This document shows positions 47,913 to 57,945 of a DNA stretch of 64,000 bases, piece by piece. A program made the translations under genes and the position numbers. Each line of letters opens with the position of its first letter. Positions within the stretch are counted from its first letter, which is position 1. The notes beneath the pieces were generated by a model, which saw only the letters and a list, made by a program, of their open reading frames with translations, did no database searches and was not told the DNA's origin. Source of the stretch: Candidatus Burkholderia humilis (GTDB taxonomy: Bacteria > Pseudomonadota > Gammaproteobacteria > Burkholderiales > Burkholderiaceae); contig LFMX01000001.1 of assembly GCA_001184405.1 (NCBI GenBank), positions 124,001 through 188,000 on the forward strand, written 5' to 3'.

Positions 47913-48671
47913 CTATGCCCGGCCGAGGCCGCGCGCCGCCTGAAACACATACTTCTGCGCCTCGCGCGTGGCCTCGGCCGGTTCCTGTCGGTTCGCGAGC
48001 AACGCGGCGATCGCGGAGCCGAGCGTATCGGTCAAGCCCATGACACGGTTCACGCCGCGATCCCACATGTCCTGCTGAACCTGACCTTCCTCGCTGTACA
48101 ACGTATTCACATGCCGATGCGTGCCCGTTTCCATCGCCAGCACATACTCACAGTCTTGCGACAGAATATGCGAGATCGCGGAATCGAGCGTCGGCGCTTC
48201 GGCATCGCTGTCGGGCTGCGCGGGCTGCAACAGGGTGGCGTGATCGGCGATCAGCATGGTCGTCTGCGGCACGAGCAGATCCGCGAGCGATTCGCGCAAT
48301 TCATCGGCGGCAAGCACGTGTTCGTCGTCAAGCGTGAAATCGGGCGCGAGAATCAACGGAACGTCGTCGTAATCGGAGACTACTTCGGCGATCGCGGAAA
48401 CGACTTCGGTACGCGTCGCCGCGCCAATCTTGAACGCCGCGACCGGCATGTCTTCTAGCAACATGCGCGACGGCGTCGGGATCCAGTCCGGTCACTTCGT
48501 CACAGGATGCCGAGTCGCGGATTGCGTAGCCGGTGAGCACGGTCGCGCCGTGGCATCCCATGCTCGCGAGCGTCAGCAGATCGGCCTGAAGCCGGAGCCG
48601 CTAGTGGGATCGGACAGGCCGAAGGTGAGAACGATCGGTGGGGAATCGCCGGTCATGGCAAAAGCGGACAT
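47913..48671 (-). pseudogene. thiD: Hydroxymethylpyrimidine/phosphomethylpyrimidine kinase, two frameshifts
   Basis: The start at 48671 (MSAFAMTGDSPPIVLTFGLS) reaches DPTSGSG, the ribokinase-type substrate loop, then shifts; QADLLTLASMGCHGATVLTG and GYAIRDSASCDEVTGLDPDA follow in a second frame, and another shift near 48460 leads to LEDMPVAAFKIGAATRTEVV, FTLDDEHVLAADELRESLAD and GLTDTLGSAIAALLANRQ, with the anion-hole Gly-rich end. ThiD phosphorylates HMP and HMP-phosphate in thiamine synthesis. If no other copy exists, thiamine synthesis is impaired. Divergent from rubredoxin, as usual in Burkholderia. 48672-48937 is the promoter gap. Confidence 0.82.
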
Positions 48672-48937
48672 TGTGTGATTGATTTGCTCGATGATTACGG
48701 TTCGGGCTTCGAACGCCAGGGCTCTCACGCAGAATGACACCGCCGCAGCATGCTCGATCATGTTCGATTATGGTTTGATTTTGCGGCCTAAAGCCGCTCG
48801 ACTGTTGTCTTTGCGCACTTTTTTCCGGCCGGGCGGTTTTTGGCGTAAGCGCGCCTACAGGCTGATTGCTAGGCATCGACACGGCAACACGGTACCATCT
48901 TGTCCTAATTTCAACCGACCATTCGACGCGGCAAAGT

Positions 48938-49108
48938 ATGGAATATAGAAGCTGGATGTGCCTGATCTGCGGCTGGATCTACGACGAAGAAGCCGGATTG
49001 CCAGAAGAAGGTATCGTGGCCGGCACGCGCTGGGAAGACGTTCCGATCAATTGGACGTGTCCGGAGTGCGGAGCCCGCAAGGAAGACTTCGAGATGGTCC
49101 AGATCTGA
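48938..49108 (+). CDS. rubA: Rubredoxin
   Basis: Intact 56 residues with two iron-binding pairs: WMCLICGWIYDEEAGLPEEG and WTCPECGARKEDFEMVQI. Length and spacing match rubredoxin, a one-iron electron carrier. I used the ATG at 48938; the in-frame upstream extension has no ribosome site. A strong terminator follows at 49124. Confidence 0.95.
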   Translation: MEYRSWMCLICGWIYDEEAGLPEEGIVAGTRWEDVPINWTCPECGARKEDFEMVQI

Positions 49109-49123
49109 CCCGCCACCCCGATC

Positions 49124-49160
49124 GCGCCGCATGACGTGAGTCATGCGGCGCGTGTCTTTT
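49124..49160 (+). terminator. Rho-independent terminator after rubredoxin
   Basis: GCGCCGCATGAC, loop GTGA, GTCATGCGGCGC, followed by a T-rich GTGTCTTTT. Confidence 0.85.
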
Positions 49161-49241
49161 GCGGACCGTGTTTTGCTAAATACGGTTCGCGCGATGCATC
49201 GTTGCGCAAATGCGCACGATACGTCGCATCGATGCTGTCCT

Positions 49242-49286
49242 GCCGGATTTCGCCGAAGTGAAATTCACGCTTCGGCGAAATCCGGC
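49242..49286. repeat. Perfect 17-bp inverted repeat in a 339-base gene-free gap
   Basis: GCCGGATTTCGCCGAAG (49242-49258) and its complement (49270-49286) flank 11 bases that themselves contain GTGAA/TTCAC. No T-tract. The gap 49109-49447 shows no supportable gene, though type IV pilus chemotaxis genes often stand here in relatives. Confidence 0.8.
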
Positions 49287-49447
49287 ATACCCTTGAGGCT
49301 CGGACGGCTGATGTCGGCGCGCAGGCCGCATCAGCCCGGTAGCGCGACTGCGGTACGAAAAATCCGCTTTCGCCGATGACGCAGTTAAACGGCGGGTGGA
49401 CCGGCATCGCCGGCCGCGCACGCGAAATCCGCCCGTGAGCGCCCGTC

Positions 49448-50724
49448 ATGACTTCTCGACCCGATCTGCCGGTTCCATTCGAAGCCTTGCCCAATTCGTG
49501 TGGCGGGTCCGTGCGACTCGCCGAAATGGCGCTCGCGGATGCGCTGCACGCGCTGCAACGCGGCAACGAAACCGCCAGCGCGCTCAGGCGCGCGAATTCC
49601 GCGCTGCATTCGGCGGGCGGGCTGCCCGCGCAGCGTTTTGCCGAAACGCTCGCGCTCGTCGTGCCGCTCGGCGATGACTCGGAGCCGAATCGCACGCGCA
49701 TTCTGGATGTGCTCATGGTCTTTGGCGCCGCGATCGAGCGGCACAATCTGCGCGAACTGGCGTGTTCTTACCGTGCTGTTCGATCGATATCGCGGTCTGC
49801 ACGCGTTGCTGGCGATGCACACGCGTATCGAGCCCGTTTCCTACGACGACCTCGCGCTTGCCGGCCGCGCGATCGCACCGGCGACGCTCGCGTGCATCGC
49901 GCCGGACCGGCTCGCGCGCATGCGGGCGCATTACAAACAGGCGCTGCTCAAAGTGCTGCGCGCGCCCGCGAACGAAAGCGCCGACGCGTTCGCGCGCCTC
50001 GACAGTTGCCTGACCGATCTGCGCAGCGACGATCCCTACGATTTCTGACGTCTCGCGCTCAACACGGTCTGGGCGCTGCGCGAGCGCGCGGAGCGCGGCA
50101 ACGGCGAGACATCGCCCAACAACGCGGACGCCAAGCGGCTCTACGCGCGTTTCAATCTCGTGCTAGCCGATCAGGCGCATGCGTCGACCTACGCGCCGTG
50201 TTCGCTCGTGCGCGCGACGTTGGCGCTTTTATGGCGCGATTTCGCGCTGTTCGGCGCGACGCCCGAAGATGCCGAGCGCGTCGATGTTCTGCGCGACTAC
50301 GGTCTGACGGTCGCGTGGCATGTCGCCGGAACGCCCGCGTCGGAGGCGGCGTGGGAGCAGGGCGCGGCGCAGGCGAACGAAGACGGCACGCGCGATCTCG
50401 GCGCGCTGCGCGTGAACGCGGCCGCCTACGAGGACTTTTTGCAGAGCGCGGAAACGTCGATCGACACGCTCGTTGAACGCGGCGCATCGGCTGGGGGCCT
50501 CGGCGTGTGCGCTGGGGTTGGGGCACGTCGCGCTGCTCGCGGATACGCTCGGCCTCGCGTGGCGGCGCGTCGCGTACCACGGCGAGAGTCAGGGCAGCGT
50601 CAACGATCGCGGTCTGGAAGCGAGCGTCCACGAGCGCGCCGCGCAAATGCTGCGTTCGGTGCTGCATCAGGCGGCGGGCATCGCGCCTTCGGACGGGCGC
50701 GCGTCGGTGGCGCTGGCGCGGTAG
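49448..50724 (+). pseudogene. Hpt-domain protein (PilL/ChpA-like), frameshifts and nonsense
   Basis: ATG at 49448: LAEMALADALHALQRGNETA, then a shift near 49765 into VLTVLFDRYRGLHALLAMHT and IAPATLACIAPDRLARMRAH. A TGA at 50046 follows DPYDF where Trp fits (YDF-W-RLALNTVWALRERA). The frame runs to about 50488, shifts again, and gives AHRLGASACALGLGHVALLA, which resembles a histidine phosphotransfer motif (HxLxxSAxxLG). Relatives place rubredoxin, PilG-PilH-PilI-PilJ and an Hpt/CheA gene together, so this is probably the remnant of that type IV pilus chemotaxis locus. Family assignment is tentative. 50725-50964 holds no clear gene. Confidence 0.5.
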
Positions 50725-50964
50725 CGGCGGCCTTACGGCATTGCGAACCGCAGCGCATCGGATTCCGGCTGGCTCGCCCGCGCGACGGCGACTTCCTTGT
50801 CTTGGTCGCCGGTTGCCGCGCCTCCGGCGCGCGCCGATTGCAGCAAGCGTCACGCGCAGCGCTTCGCGAAACGGTCGATTGCCCACGCTGGCGCCCGCGC
50901 ATCACTCGCCGTCGCCGACTTCCGCACTTTTCAGAGCCGATTACTGCGGGCGTCCCGCGCAGCG

Positions 50965-52455
50965 CTACTCCTCATCAATCTCCGCCGCGCTTCGCTTCCC
51001 CGGCCCGCGCACCACGTCGTATCGCGCGCGCGTGCGTTTGCGCGCAGCATCGTGATCGACGAGCGGTTGCGGATATTCCGCGCCGAGCGAAATCTTCGCG
51101 GCCTTCAGCGCATCCGGTTTTGCGAGCCACGGCGCGTGAATATCCCGATCCGACAAACCCGCGATCTTCGGCACGTAATGCCGAATAAACTTGCTCTTCG
51201 CGTCGAATTTCTTCGACTGCGTGATCGGATTGAAGATGCGGAAATAAGGCTGCGCATCGCATCCGCTCAATGACGCCCATTGCCATCCGCCGTTATTGTT
51301 GGACAGCTCGAAGTCGTTCAGCAGCGCCTCGAAATACGCTTCGCCGCGCCGCCAGTCGATATACCCAGATCCTTCGTCAGAAAACTCGCTACAACCATGC
51401 GCAGCCGGTTGTGCATATAGCCCGACTGGTTGATTTGCCGCATCGCCGCATCGACGAGCGGATAGCCGGTTTGCCCCACGCACCACGCGGCAAAATTCGC
51501 GTCGGCGGCGTCGCCCGTTTCCCATTCGATGCGATCGTATTCCGGCTTGAACGCGCGATGCTCGTCCGGCACCTCCACACGCGGAAAATGGTGCAGTACG
51601 GAGAAATAGAACTCCCGCCAGATCAGCTCGCCGAGCCACGTTTGCGCGCCCTTGTTGCAGTGCCGCTGCGCATCGTGCGCGACGCGGGCGAGCGCGCGAA
51701 TCGATATCGTGCCGTGCCGCAGATGCACGCCCATGTAGCTCGGGCCTTTCTGTGCGGGAAAGTCGCGCGCGTGAGCGTAATCGGCCATGCGATCGTGGAA
51801 GTCGTCGAACAGCTCGAACGCGCCGCTCGATCCGGCGGGAAACGCGGGCGCGTGGGCATCGGAGAAACCGAGCGAGGCGAGAGACGGCATCGCGTGCTTC
51901 ACGCCCGACGGCGGTTTCGCGAGCGCGTTCAAATGATCTTCCGATGCATACGGCCGCAGCGCATCCGGCGTCAACGTTTCGAGCCATTTGCGTTTGTACG
52001 GCGTGAAGACGGTGTACGGCTTGGCCGCGTTTGTCATCACATCGTCATGATCGAACACGGCTTGATCGCGAAACGTGAAAAACGTGATGTCCTGACTCGC
52101 GAGTTTCTGCGCCACGGCTTCGTCGCGCCTTTGCGCTCGGCTCGTAATCGCGATTGGCGAACACTGCGTTCACGCCGCATTCACGTGCCAGCGCGGGAAT
52201 GTCGTGCGCCGGATGCCCGTGTCGCACCATCAAGCCGCCGCCCGCATCGCGCAAGGTGCGATCCAGTTCGACCAGACTCGCATGAATGAACGGCACGCGC
52301 CGATCGTTTTTATCGAGCGGAGAAAGAATTTCGCGATCGAAAACGAAGGCACACAGCACGCGGCGGCACCGTGTGAGCGCGTGATAGAGTGCAGCATTGT
52401 CTGCCGCGCGCAGGTCCCGCCGAAACCAGACCAGACCCAGATCAAACTCGGCCAT
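50965..52455 (-). pseudogene. phrB: Deoxyribodipyrimidine photolyase, two frameshifts
   Basis: Start at 52455: FDLGLVWFRRDLRAADNAAL, the photolyase antenna-domain opening. It shifts near 52130, continues as ITFFTFRDQAVFDHDDVMTN and TPYKRKWLETLTPDALRPYA, and has the FAD-binding region (LIWREFYFSVLHHFP, VDAAMRQINQSGYMHNRLRM, VASFLTKDL). A second shift near 51362 precedes DWRRGEAYFEALLNDFELSN and NNNGGWQWASLSGCDAQPYF, ending at 50965. The enzyme repairs UV pyrimidine dimers with light energy; this copy cannot be made whole. Confidence 0.9.
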
Positions 52456-52488
52456 CATCTCGCAGCGCCTTTGTTAAAATCCTTGATT

Positions 52489-53067
52489 ATGTCCAAGACT
52501 TCCGATCGCATCAATTTGACGAATCAGTTCCTGATCGCCATGCCGTCTATGGCCGATCCGACGTTCTCGGGAACGGTGGTCTATCTTTGCGATCACACCG
52601 AAAAAGGTGCGCTCGGCCTCGTCATCAACCGGCCGATGGATATCGACCTTCAATCGCTTTTTCAGCGCATCGATCTGAAACTCGAGATCGAGCCGCTGGT
52701 TCATTTGCCCGTGTATTTCGGCGGTCCGGTTCAAACGGAACGCGGCTTCGTGCTGCACGAAGAGAACGACGGCGAACCCTACAGCTCGTCGATGAGCGTG
52801 CCCGGCGGCCTTGCCATGACCACGTCGAAGGACGTGCTCGAAGCGGTCGCGAGCGGTAAGGGCCCCGCGCGCTTTCTGCTCACGCTCGGTCACGCGGGCT
52901 GGGGCGCGGGCCAGCTCGAAGAAGAAATCTCCAAGAACGGCTGGCTCACCGTGGAAGCCGATCCGCGCATCATCTTCGATGTGCCCGCCGAAGATCGCCT
53001 CGAAGTGGCGCTGTCGCTGCTCGGCGTATCGCGTTCGATGTTGTCCGGCGAAGCAGGGCACGCATGA
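52489..53067 (+). CDS. algH: UPF0301 / AlgH (YqgE) family protein
   Basis: Intact 192 residues: [58 protein letters not shown] and [20 protein letters not shown] are the YqgE/AlgH signatures. The start at 52489 leaves 33 bases to the divergent photolyase start. It overlaps ruvX by four bases (ATGA), the usual yqgE-yqgF arrangement. Biochemical role unresolved; the gene is linked with ruvX and pyr genes in many proteobacteria. Confidence 0.93.
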   Translation: MSKTSDRINLTNQFLIAMPSMADPTFSGTVVYLCDHTEKGALGLVINRPMDIDLQSLFQRIDLKLEIEPLVHLPVYFGGPVQTERGFVLHEENDGEPYSSSMSVPGGLAMTTSKDVLEAVASGKGPARFLLTLGHAGWGAGQLEEEISKNGWLTVEADPRIIFDVPAEDRLEVALSLLGVSRSMLSGEAGHA

Positions 53068-53510
53068 GCCGCGAAGCCACGCTGCTGGCATTCGATTACG
53101 GCGAGAAACGCATCGGTGTCGCCGTCGGCAATACGTTGACCAAAAACGCGCGCGCGCTCATCGTCGTCGACAATCGCGGACGGGATTATCGTTTCGAGGA
53201 AATCGGCAAGTTGCTCGCCGAATGGAAACCGAATGCGGTCGTAGTCGGCATGCCGATGCATCCGGACGGCACGCCGCACGAAATGAGCGCGCTGGCCAAG
53301 CGTTTCGGCAATCAGGTGAACGGGCGTTTCAACGTGCCCGTCGAATGGGTCGACGAGCGTTATTCATCCGTCGATGCCAAAGCCGACTTGCGCGCGCGCG
53401 GCGTACGCACGAATTCACGCGGCCGTTTCGACGATATCGATGCCGAAGCCGCCTGCGTCATCCTTCAACAATATCTCGACGGACTGTCCGACGATCATGA
53501 GTTCCATTGA
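53064..53510 (+). CDS. ruvX: RuvX/YqgF RNase H-like nuclease
   Basis: Intact 148 residues with the RNase H-fold start [20 protein letters not shown] (catalytic Asp), [20 protein letters not shown] and [10 protein letters not shown], and a final acidic [19 protein letters not shown]. Family members process 16S rRNA 5' ends and/or Holliday junctions. It overlaps algH and pyrR, indicating a single operon with coupled translation. Confidence 0.93.
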   Translation: MSREATLLAFDYGEKRIGVAVGNTLTKNARALIVVDNRGRDYRFEEIGKLLAEWKPNAVVVGMPMHPDGTPHEMSALAKRFGNQVNGRFNVPVEWVDERYSSVDAKADLRARGVRTNSRGRFDDIDAEAACVILQQYLDGLSDDHEFH

Positions 53511-54012
53511 CGCTGAAGCGCTGTATCGCGCGCTCGTCGAGCACATTCGCGCGGCTTACGGGCAAGCGCTCGCATCGAACGACGGCGCGGTGCTCGCCGG
53601 CGTGTACAGCGGCGGCGTGTGGCTCGCCGAGCGCCTGGCGAAAGATTTGAACGCCGCGAGTTTCGGCGTGGTGAACGTGGCGCTGCATCGTGACGATTAC
53701 GCGAAAAAGGGCTTGCACAGCCAGGCGCGCCCGACCGATCTTCCATTCGATGTGAACGGCCGCCGCATCATTTTGATCGACGACGTGCTGTCCACCGGCC
53801 GCACCGTGCGCGCGGCGATCAATGAACTGTACGATTACGGCCGTCCCGCATCGATCGACCTTGCCGTACTCGCCGATCGCGGCAGACGCGAAATGCCGAT
53901 CAGCGCGCGTTTCGTCGGCGGCACGGTCGACGTGCCCGCGAACGAAGACCTCGTGCTCGCGCGCCGCGATGACGGCGCGTTCGAATTCACGACCGAACCG
54001 CGCGCACACTAA
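53497..54012 (+). CDS. pyrR: Bifunctional pyr operon regulator / uracil phosphoribosyltransferase-like PyrR
   Basis: Intact 171 residues starting at 53497, overlapping ruvX by 14 bases. The PRPP-binding motif is [20 protein letters not shown], and [20 protein letters not shown] and [19 protein letters not shown] also match PyrR. In Gram-positives PyrR senses UMP and controls pyr mRNA; in proteobacteria its role is less clear. It is intact although the following pyrB and pyrC' are broken. Confidence 0.9.
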   Translation: MSSIDAEALYRALVEHIRAAYGQALASNDGAVLAGVYSGGVWLAERLAKDLNAASFGVVNVALHRDDYAKKGLHSQARPTDLPFDVNGRRIILIDDVLSTGRTVRAAINELYDYGRPASIDLAVLADRGRREMPISARFVGGTVDVPANEDLVLARRDDGAFEFTTEPRAH

Positions 54013-54059
54013 ACACGTCAGTCTCACTGCATCACATTCAGGAAACACCCGGGATCAAC

Positions 54060-55085
54060 ATGAACACCGCCACTCAGGGCGCAGCCGACAACGGCGCGTC
54101 CGCACCCGACACATTCCGGTACGGCTTTCTCAAGGGCAATCCGCAGCTCACGAAAAACGGTGAGTTGAAGCACCTGTTGAGCATCGAAGGTTTGCCGCGT
54201 TCCATCGTCACGCATATTCTCGATACCACCGAGCAGTTCGTGAGCGTGACGGACCGCGAAGTGAAGAAGGTGCCGCTGTTGCGCGGCAAGTCGGTGTTCA
54301 ATCTCTTCTTCGAGAACTCGACGCGCACGCGCACCACATTCGAAATCGCGGCGACGCGGCTGTCGGCGGACGTGCTGAATTTGAACATCAACGCGTTGTC
54401 CACGAGCAAGGGCGAATCGCTGCTCGACACCATCAACAATCTTTCCGCGATGCACGCCGACATGTTCGTCGTGCGTCATGCATCGAGCGGTGCGCCGTAT
54501 CTGATCGCCGAGCATTGCGCGCCGCACGTGCACGTGATCAACGCGGGCGATGGCCGTCACGCGTATCCGACGCAGGGCTTGCTCGACATGTACACCATTC
54601 GCCACTACAAGCGCGACTTCACGAAGCTGCGCGTGGCGATCGTCGGCGACATTCTGCATTCGCGCGTCGCGCGCTCGGACATTCATGCGCTGACCACGCT
54701 CGGCGTGCCCGAAGTGCGCGCGTCGGTCCGCGCACGCTCCTGCCGAGCAATCTCGATCAGATGGGCGTGCACGTCTATCACAATCTCGACGAAGGGCTAA
54801 AGGGCGTCGATGTGATCACATCTGCTGCGTCTGCAAAACGAGCGCATGAGCGGCGCGTTGCTGCCGCCCGCGCAGGAGTATTTCAAGAGCTGGGGTTTGA
54901 CGCCCGAGCGCCTTGCACTCGCTGCGCCCGATGCCATCGTCATGCATCCGGGGCCGATGAACCGCGGCGTGGAAATCGATTCGCAAGTGGCCGATGGTCC
55001 GCAATCGGTGATTCTGAATCAGGTGACATTCGGTATCGCCGTGCGCATGGCGGTGATGGGCATCGTGGCCGGCAACAGCGACTAA
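54060..55085 (+). pseudogene. pyrB: Aspartate carbamoyltransferase catalytic chain, two frameshifts
   Basis: The first 220 codons are sound: [40 protein letters not shown] (carbamoyl-phosphate site), [35 protein letters not shown]. After [11 protein letters not shown] (near 54720) one base is lost and [20 protein letters not shown] and [11 protein letters not shown] continue in a second frame. Near 54815 a further shift precedes [20 protein letters not shown] and [14 protein letters not shown]. The enzyme makes carbamoyl-aspartate, the first committed step of UMP synthesis. As read, the C-terminal aspartate domain cannot be made. Confidence 0.9.
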
Positions 55086-55094
55086 AGAAACGAC

Positions 55095-56343
55095 ATGAAA
55101 ATCCAGATTCAGAACGGCACGATCATCGATCCGGCCGCGGGCACGGAAGCACGCAAGGACGTGTTTATCGCGGTGGGGCGTATCGTCGGCATTGGCGAAG
55201 CGCCGGCCGATTTTCACGCGACGAAAATCATCGACGCGAACGGTTTGTATGTCGCGCCCGGTTTCGTCGATTTGTCGGCGCGGCTGCGAGAGCCGGGCTT
55301 CGAACACAAGGTGACGCTCGAATCCGAAATGGCCGGCGGCATGACGAGCCTCGTCTGTTCACCCGACACCGATCCCGTGCTCGACGAACCCGGCCTCGTC
55401 GAAATGCTCAAGTTCCGCACACAGAAGCTGCATATCGCGCATGTGTATCTGCTGGGCGCGCTGACGGTCGGCTTGAGGGGCGAAACCATTACCGAAATGG
55501 TCGAGTTGACCGAAGCGGGTTGCGTCGATTTCTCTCGGGCCGATAACCCGATCGTCGATACGCGCACGCTGCAGCGCGCGCTGCAATACGCGACGACGTA
55601 CGGCTATACCGCGTGGCTGCGCTCGCAAGACGCGTTCATGTCGAAGGGCGGTGCGGTGGCGTCGCGGCTCAGGCTTTCGGGCGTGCCGGTGGCGGCGGAA
55701 ACCATCGCGCTGCATACGATTTTCGAACTGATGCGCGTGACCGGTGCGCGCGTGCATCTGTCGCATCTGTCGTCGGGCGCGGGCGTGGCGCTCATGCGTG
55801 CGGCGAAGGCCGAAGGGCTGAACGTGACCTGCGATGTGACGATCAATCACGTGCATTTGACGGACATCGACATCGGTTATTTCGATTCGCAATTCCGTCT
55901 CGATCCGCCTTTGCGCTCGCAGCGTGACCGCGACGCGATTCGCGCGGGTCTCGAAGACGGCACGATCGATTCGATCTGCTCCGATCACACGCCGCTCGAC
56001 GACGAAAAGCTGCTGCCATTCGCCGAAGCCACGCCGGGCGCGACCGGCCTCGAACTGCTGTTGTCGCTCACGCTCAAGTGGGCGCGCGAAGCGAACGTGC
56101 CGATTGCGAAGGCGCTCGCGCGCATCACGTCGTCGCCGGCGGATGTGCCTGAAGCTGGCGGCGGGGCGCATCACGCTCGGCGCGGTCGCCGACATCTGCG
56201 TGTTCGATGCCGAAGCGCAATGGCGTGTCGATCCGCTCAAGCTGAAGAGCCAGGGACGCAACTCGCCGTTCCGCGGTTACGAATTGCCGGCTCGCGTGCG
56301 CGCGACGATCGTCGGCGGGCACGTTGCCTACGAAGGACGCTGA
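55095..56343 (+). pseudogene. pyrC: Dihydroorotase-like protein PyrC' (non-catalytic type), one frameshift
   Basis: [20 protein letters not shown] starts an amidohydrolase fold; where active dihydroorotases have the zinc ligands DxHxH this protein has [20 protein letters not shown], so it is the PyrC' type that assembles with PyrB without catalysis. [20 protein letters not shown] and ICSDHTPLDDEKLLPFAEAT follow. One extra C near 56143 shifts PADV-LKLAAGRITLGAV out of frame; the true end (RVRATIVGGHVAYEGR) is at 56343. Because of the shift the frame runs on into plsC, giving an accidental 680-codon ORF. Confidence 0.88.
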
Positions 56344-56345
56344 GC

Positions 56346-57137
56346 ATGGGCACTGCGCTGCGCAAGTTGCGGCTCGTCGTGCATCTGCTGCGCGGCATGT
56401 GGATCGTGGCGCGGCGGTTTCCGCGCGCGACGGCCGCCGAGCGCATGCGGATGAATCGCGAATGGTCGCTCGAGATGCTGCGTTTGTCCGGCATGAAACT
56501 CGTCGTCCACAACGATGAAGCGCGGCTCGATGCGGGCGCGCTCGTCGTCGGCAATCACATTTCGTGGATCGATATTTACGTCATCAACGCGTGGCGGCCG
56601 ACGCCGTTCGTATCGAAGGCGGAGATTTGCAAGTGGCCGATCGTCGGCTGGCTCGCGCAGCAACTCGATACCGTGTTCGTGCAGCGCGAAAAGCGCAGCG
56701 ACGCGAAACGCATCATGCACGAACTGGCGGAGCGGCTGCACAAGGGCGAACTGATGTGCGTGTTCCCCGAAGGCACGACGACCGATGGGCAGAGCTTGCT
56801 GCCGTTTCACGCGAATATGTTTCAGGCGACGGTATCGGCGTCGGTGCCGGTGCAGCCCGTCTGTCTGATGTATGAAGATGCACGCGGCGTGCTGTCGACT
56901 GCGCCGGCTTATATCGGCGACATGACGCTCAACGATTCGCTCGAAGCGTTGCTGCGCGCCGCGCCGCTCACCGCGCATCTCTATGTCTGCGATCCGCTCG
57001 CGCCCGGCGCGGACCGGCGTCTGCTCGCAAGCGAAGCGCAGACGGCGCTGGATCGCATGCGTGGCGCGCCGGCGGTGGTCGCGCCCGCGCCGATCGTCGC
57101 GCCGGTTACTTCTTCATCGCGCAACTCACCTGCGTGA
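56346..57137 (+). CDS. plsC: 1-acyl-sn-glycerol-3-phosphate acyltransferase
   Basis: Intact 263 residues from the ATG at 56346, two bases after the pyrC' stop. An N-terminal membrane-associated helix (LRLVVHLLRGMWIVARRF) precedes the acyltransferase motifs: LVVGNHISWIDIYVINAW (NHxxxxD), TVFVQREKRSDAKRIMHELA, LMCVFPEGTTTDGQSLLPFH and VPVQPVCLMYED. The enzyme acylates lysophosphatidic acid to phosphatidic acid at the inner membrane. The last 32 bases overlap the convergent apaH gene. Confidence 0.92.
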   Translation: MGTALRKLRLVVHLLRGMWIVARRFPRATAAERMRMNREWSLEMLRLSGMKLVVHNDEARLDAGALVVGNHISWIDIYVINAWRPTPFVSKAEICKWPIVGWLAQQLDTVFVQREKRSDAKRIMHELAERLHKGELMCVFPEGTTTDGQSLLPFHANMFQATVSASVPVQPVCLMYEDARGVLSTAPAYIGDMTLNDSLEALLRAAPLTAHLYVCDPLAPGADRRLLASEAQTALDRMRGAPAVVAPAPIVAPVTSSSRNSPA

Positions 57138-57945
57138 TCACACGCTGCGCCGGATTTTTCGTCAGCAACACCGCTGACAATTTGTTGCCCCACACGCAGC
57201 CCGCATCGAGGCAGAGCACGTTGTCGCGGACCATCAGGCCGAGCGCGGCCCAGTGTCCGAAGACGATCGTCACGTCTTGCGTGCGGCGATTCGGCGCGTC
57301 GAACCACGGCAGGTAGCCGGGCGGCGAGGAATCCGGGCCGCCGTTGTTGGCGAACTCCATCGCGCCTTCGGGCGTGCAGAAGCGGATGCGCGTGAGCGCG
57401 TTGTAAGTCACGCGCAGCCGATCCGTGCCGGTCAGCGAATCGTCCCAGCGATGCGGCTCGTTGCCGTACAGATCGGCCAGCGTTTCCTTCCAGTTCGGCG
57501 CACGCAGCGCGCGTTCTAACTCGTGCGCGAGTTCGAGCGTCATCGTCGCGTCCCATTGCGGCAGCACGCCCGCGTGAACCATCAGATTGCCGTTCTCGAG
57601 ATGCGCGACGGGTTTGTGCCGCACCCATTCGATCAGATCGGTGGCATCGGGCGCTTCGAGAATTTCATCGAGCGTGTCGCCTTTTTTCGGCTTGCGAAGG
57701 CCGGCCGCGACCGAAAGCAGATTCAGATCGTGATTGCCGAGCACGACGGTCGCGCGCGAACCGAGCGCGATGACATCGCGCAGGGTTTGCAGCGACTTCG
57801 GCCCGCGATTGATGAGGTCGCCCGCGAACCACAACGGCGTACTGGCCGACGGCGCTGCTTTGGTCAGCAGGCGCCGGAACGGATCACAGCAGCCTTGAAG
57901 ATCGCCGAAAACGAGAGGAGCGGAGTTGTCGATGCTGTCGGTCAT
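57106..57945 (-). CDS. apaH: Bis(5'-nucleosyl)-tetraphosphatase, symmetrical
   Basis: Intact 279 residues starting at 57945 (MTDSIDNSAPLVFGDLQGCC). Metallophosphatase motifs are GDLQGC (in place of the usual GDVHGC), WFAGDLINRGPKSLQTLRDV, VVLGNHDLNLLSVAAGL and NLMVHAGVLPQWD. It hydrolyses Ap4A to ADP. Its 3' end overlaps plsC by 32 bases in convergent orientation, tight packing that suggests long-standing linkage. Confidence 0.93.
   Translation of the reverse strand: MTDSIDNSAPLVFGDLQGCCDPFRRLLTKAAPSASTPLWFAGDLINRGPKSLQTLRDVIALGSRATVVLGNHDLNLLSVAAGLRKPKKGDTLDEILEAPDATDLIEWVRHKPVAHLENGNLMVHAGVLPQWDATMTLELAHELERALRAPNWKETLADLYGNEPHRWDDSLTGTDRLRVTYNALTRIRFCTPEGAMEFANNGGPDSSPPGYLPWFDAPNRRTQDVTIVFGHWAALGLMVRDNVLCLDAGCVWGNKLSAVLLTKNPAQRVITQVSCAMKK

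Noticed and set aside
1501..50048. Stop-codon reassignment (TAG/TGA read as Trp)
   Set aside because: Intact genes use TGG for Trp and end normally at TGA/TAG, and most broken genes also carry frameshifts, so decay is the simpler explanation.
55095..57137. Single 680-residue dihydroorotase-acyltransferase fusion protein
   Set aside because: The pyrC' C-terminus is present in another frame and plsC has its own start, so the long frame is produced by a one-base insertion.
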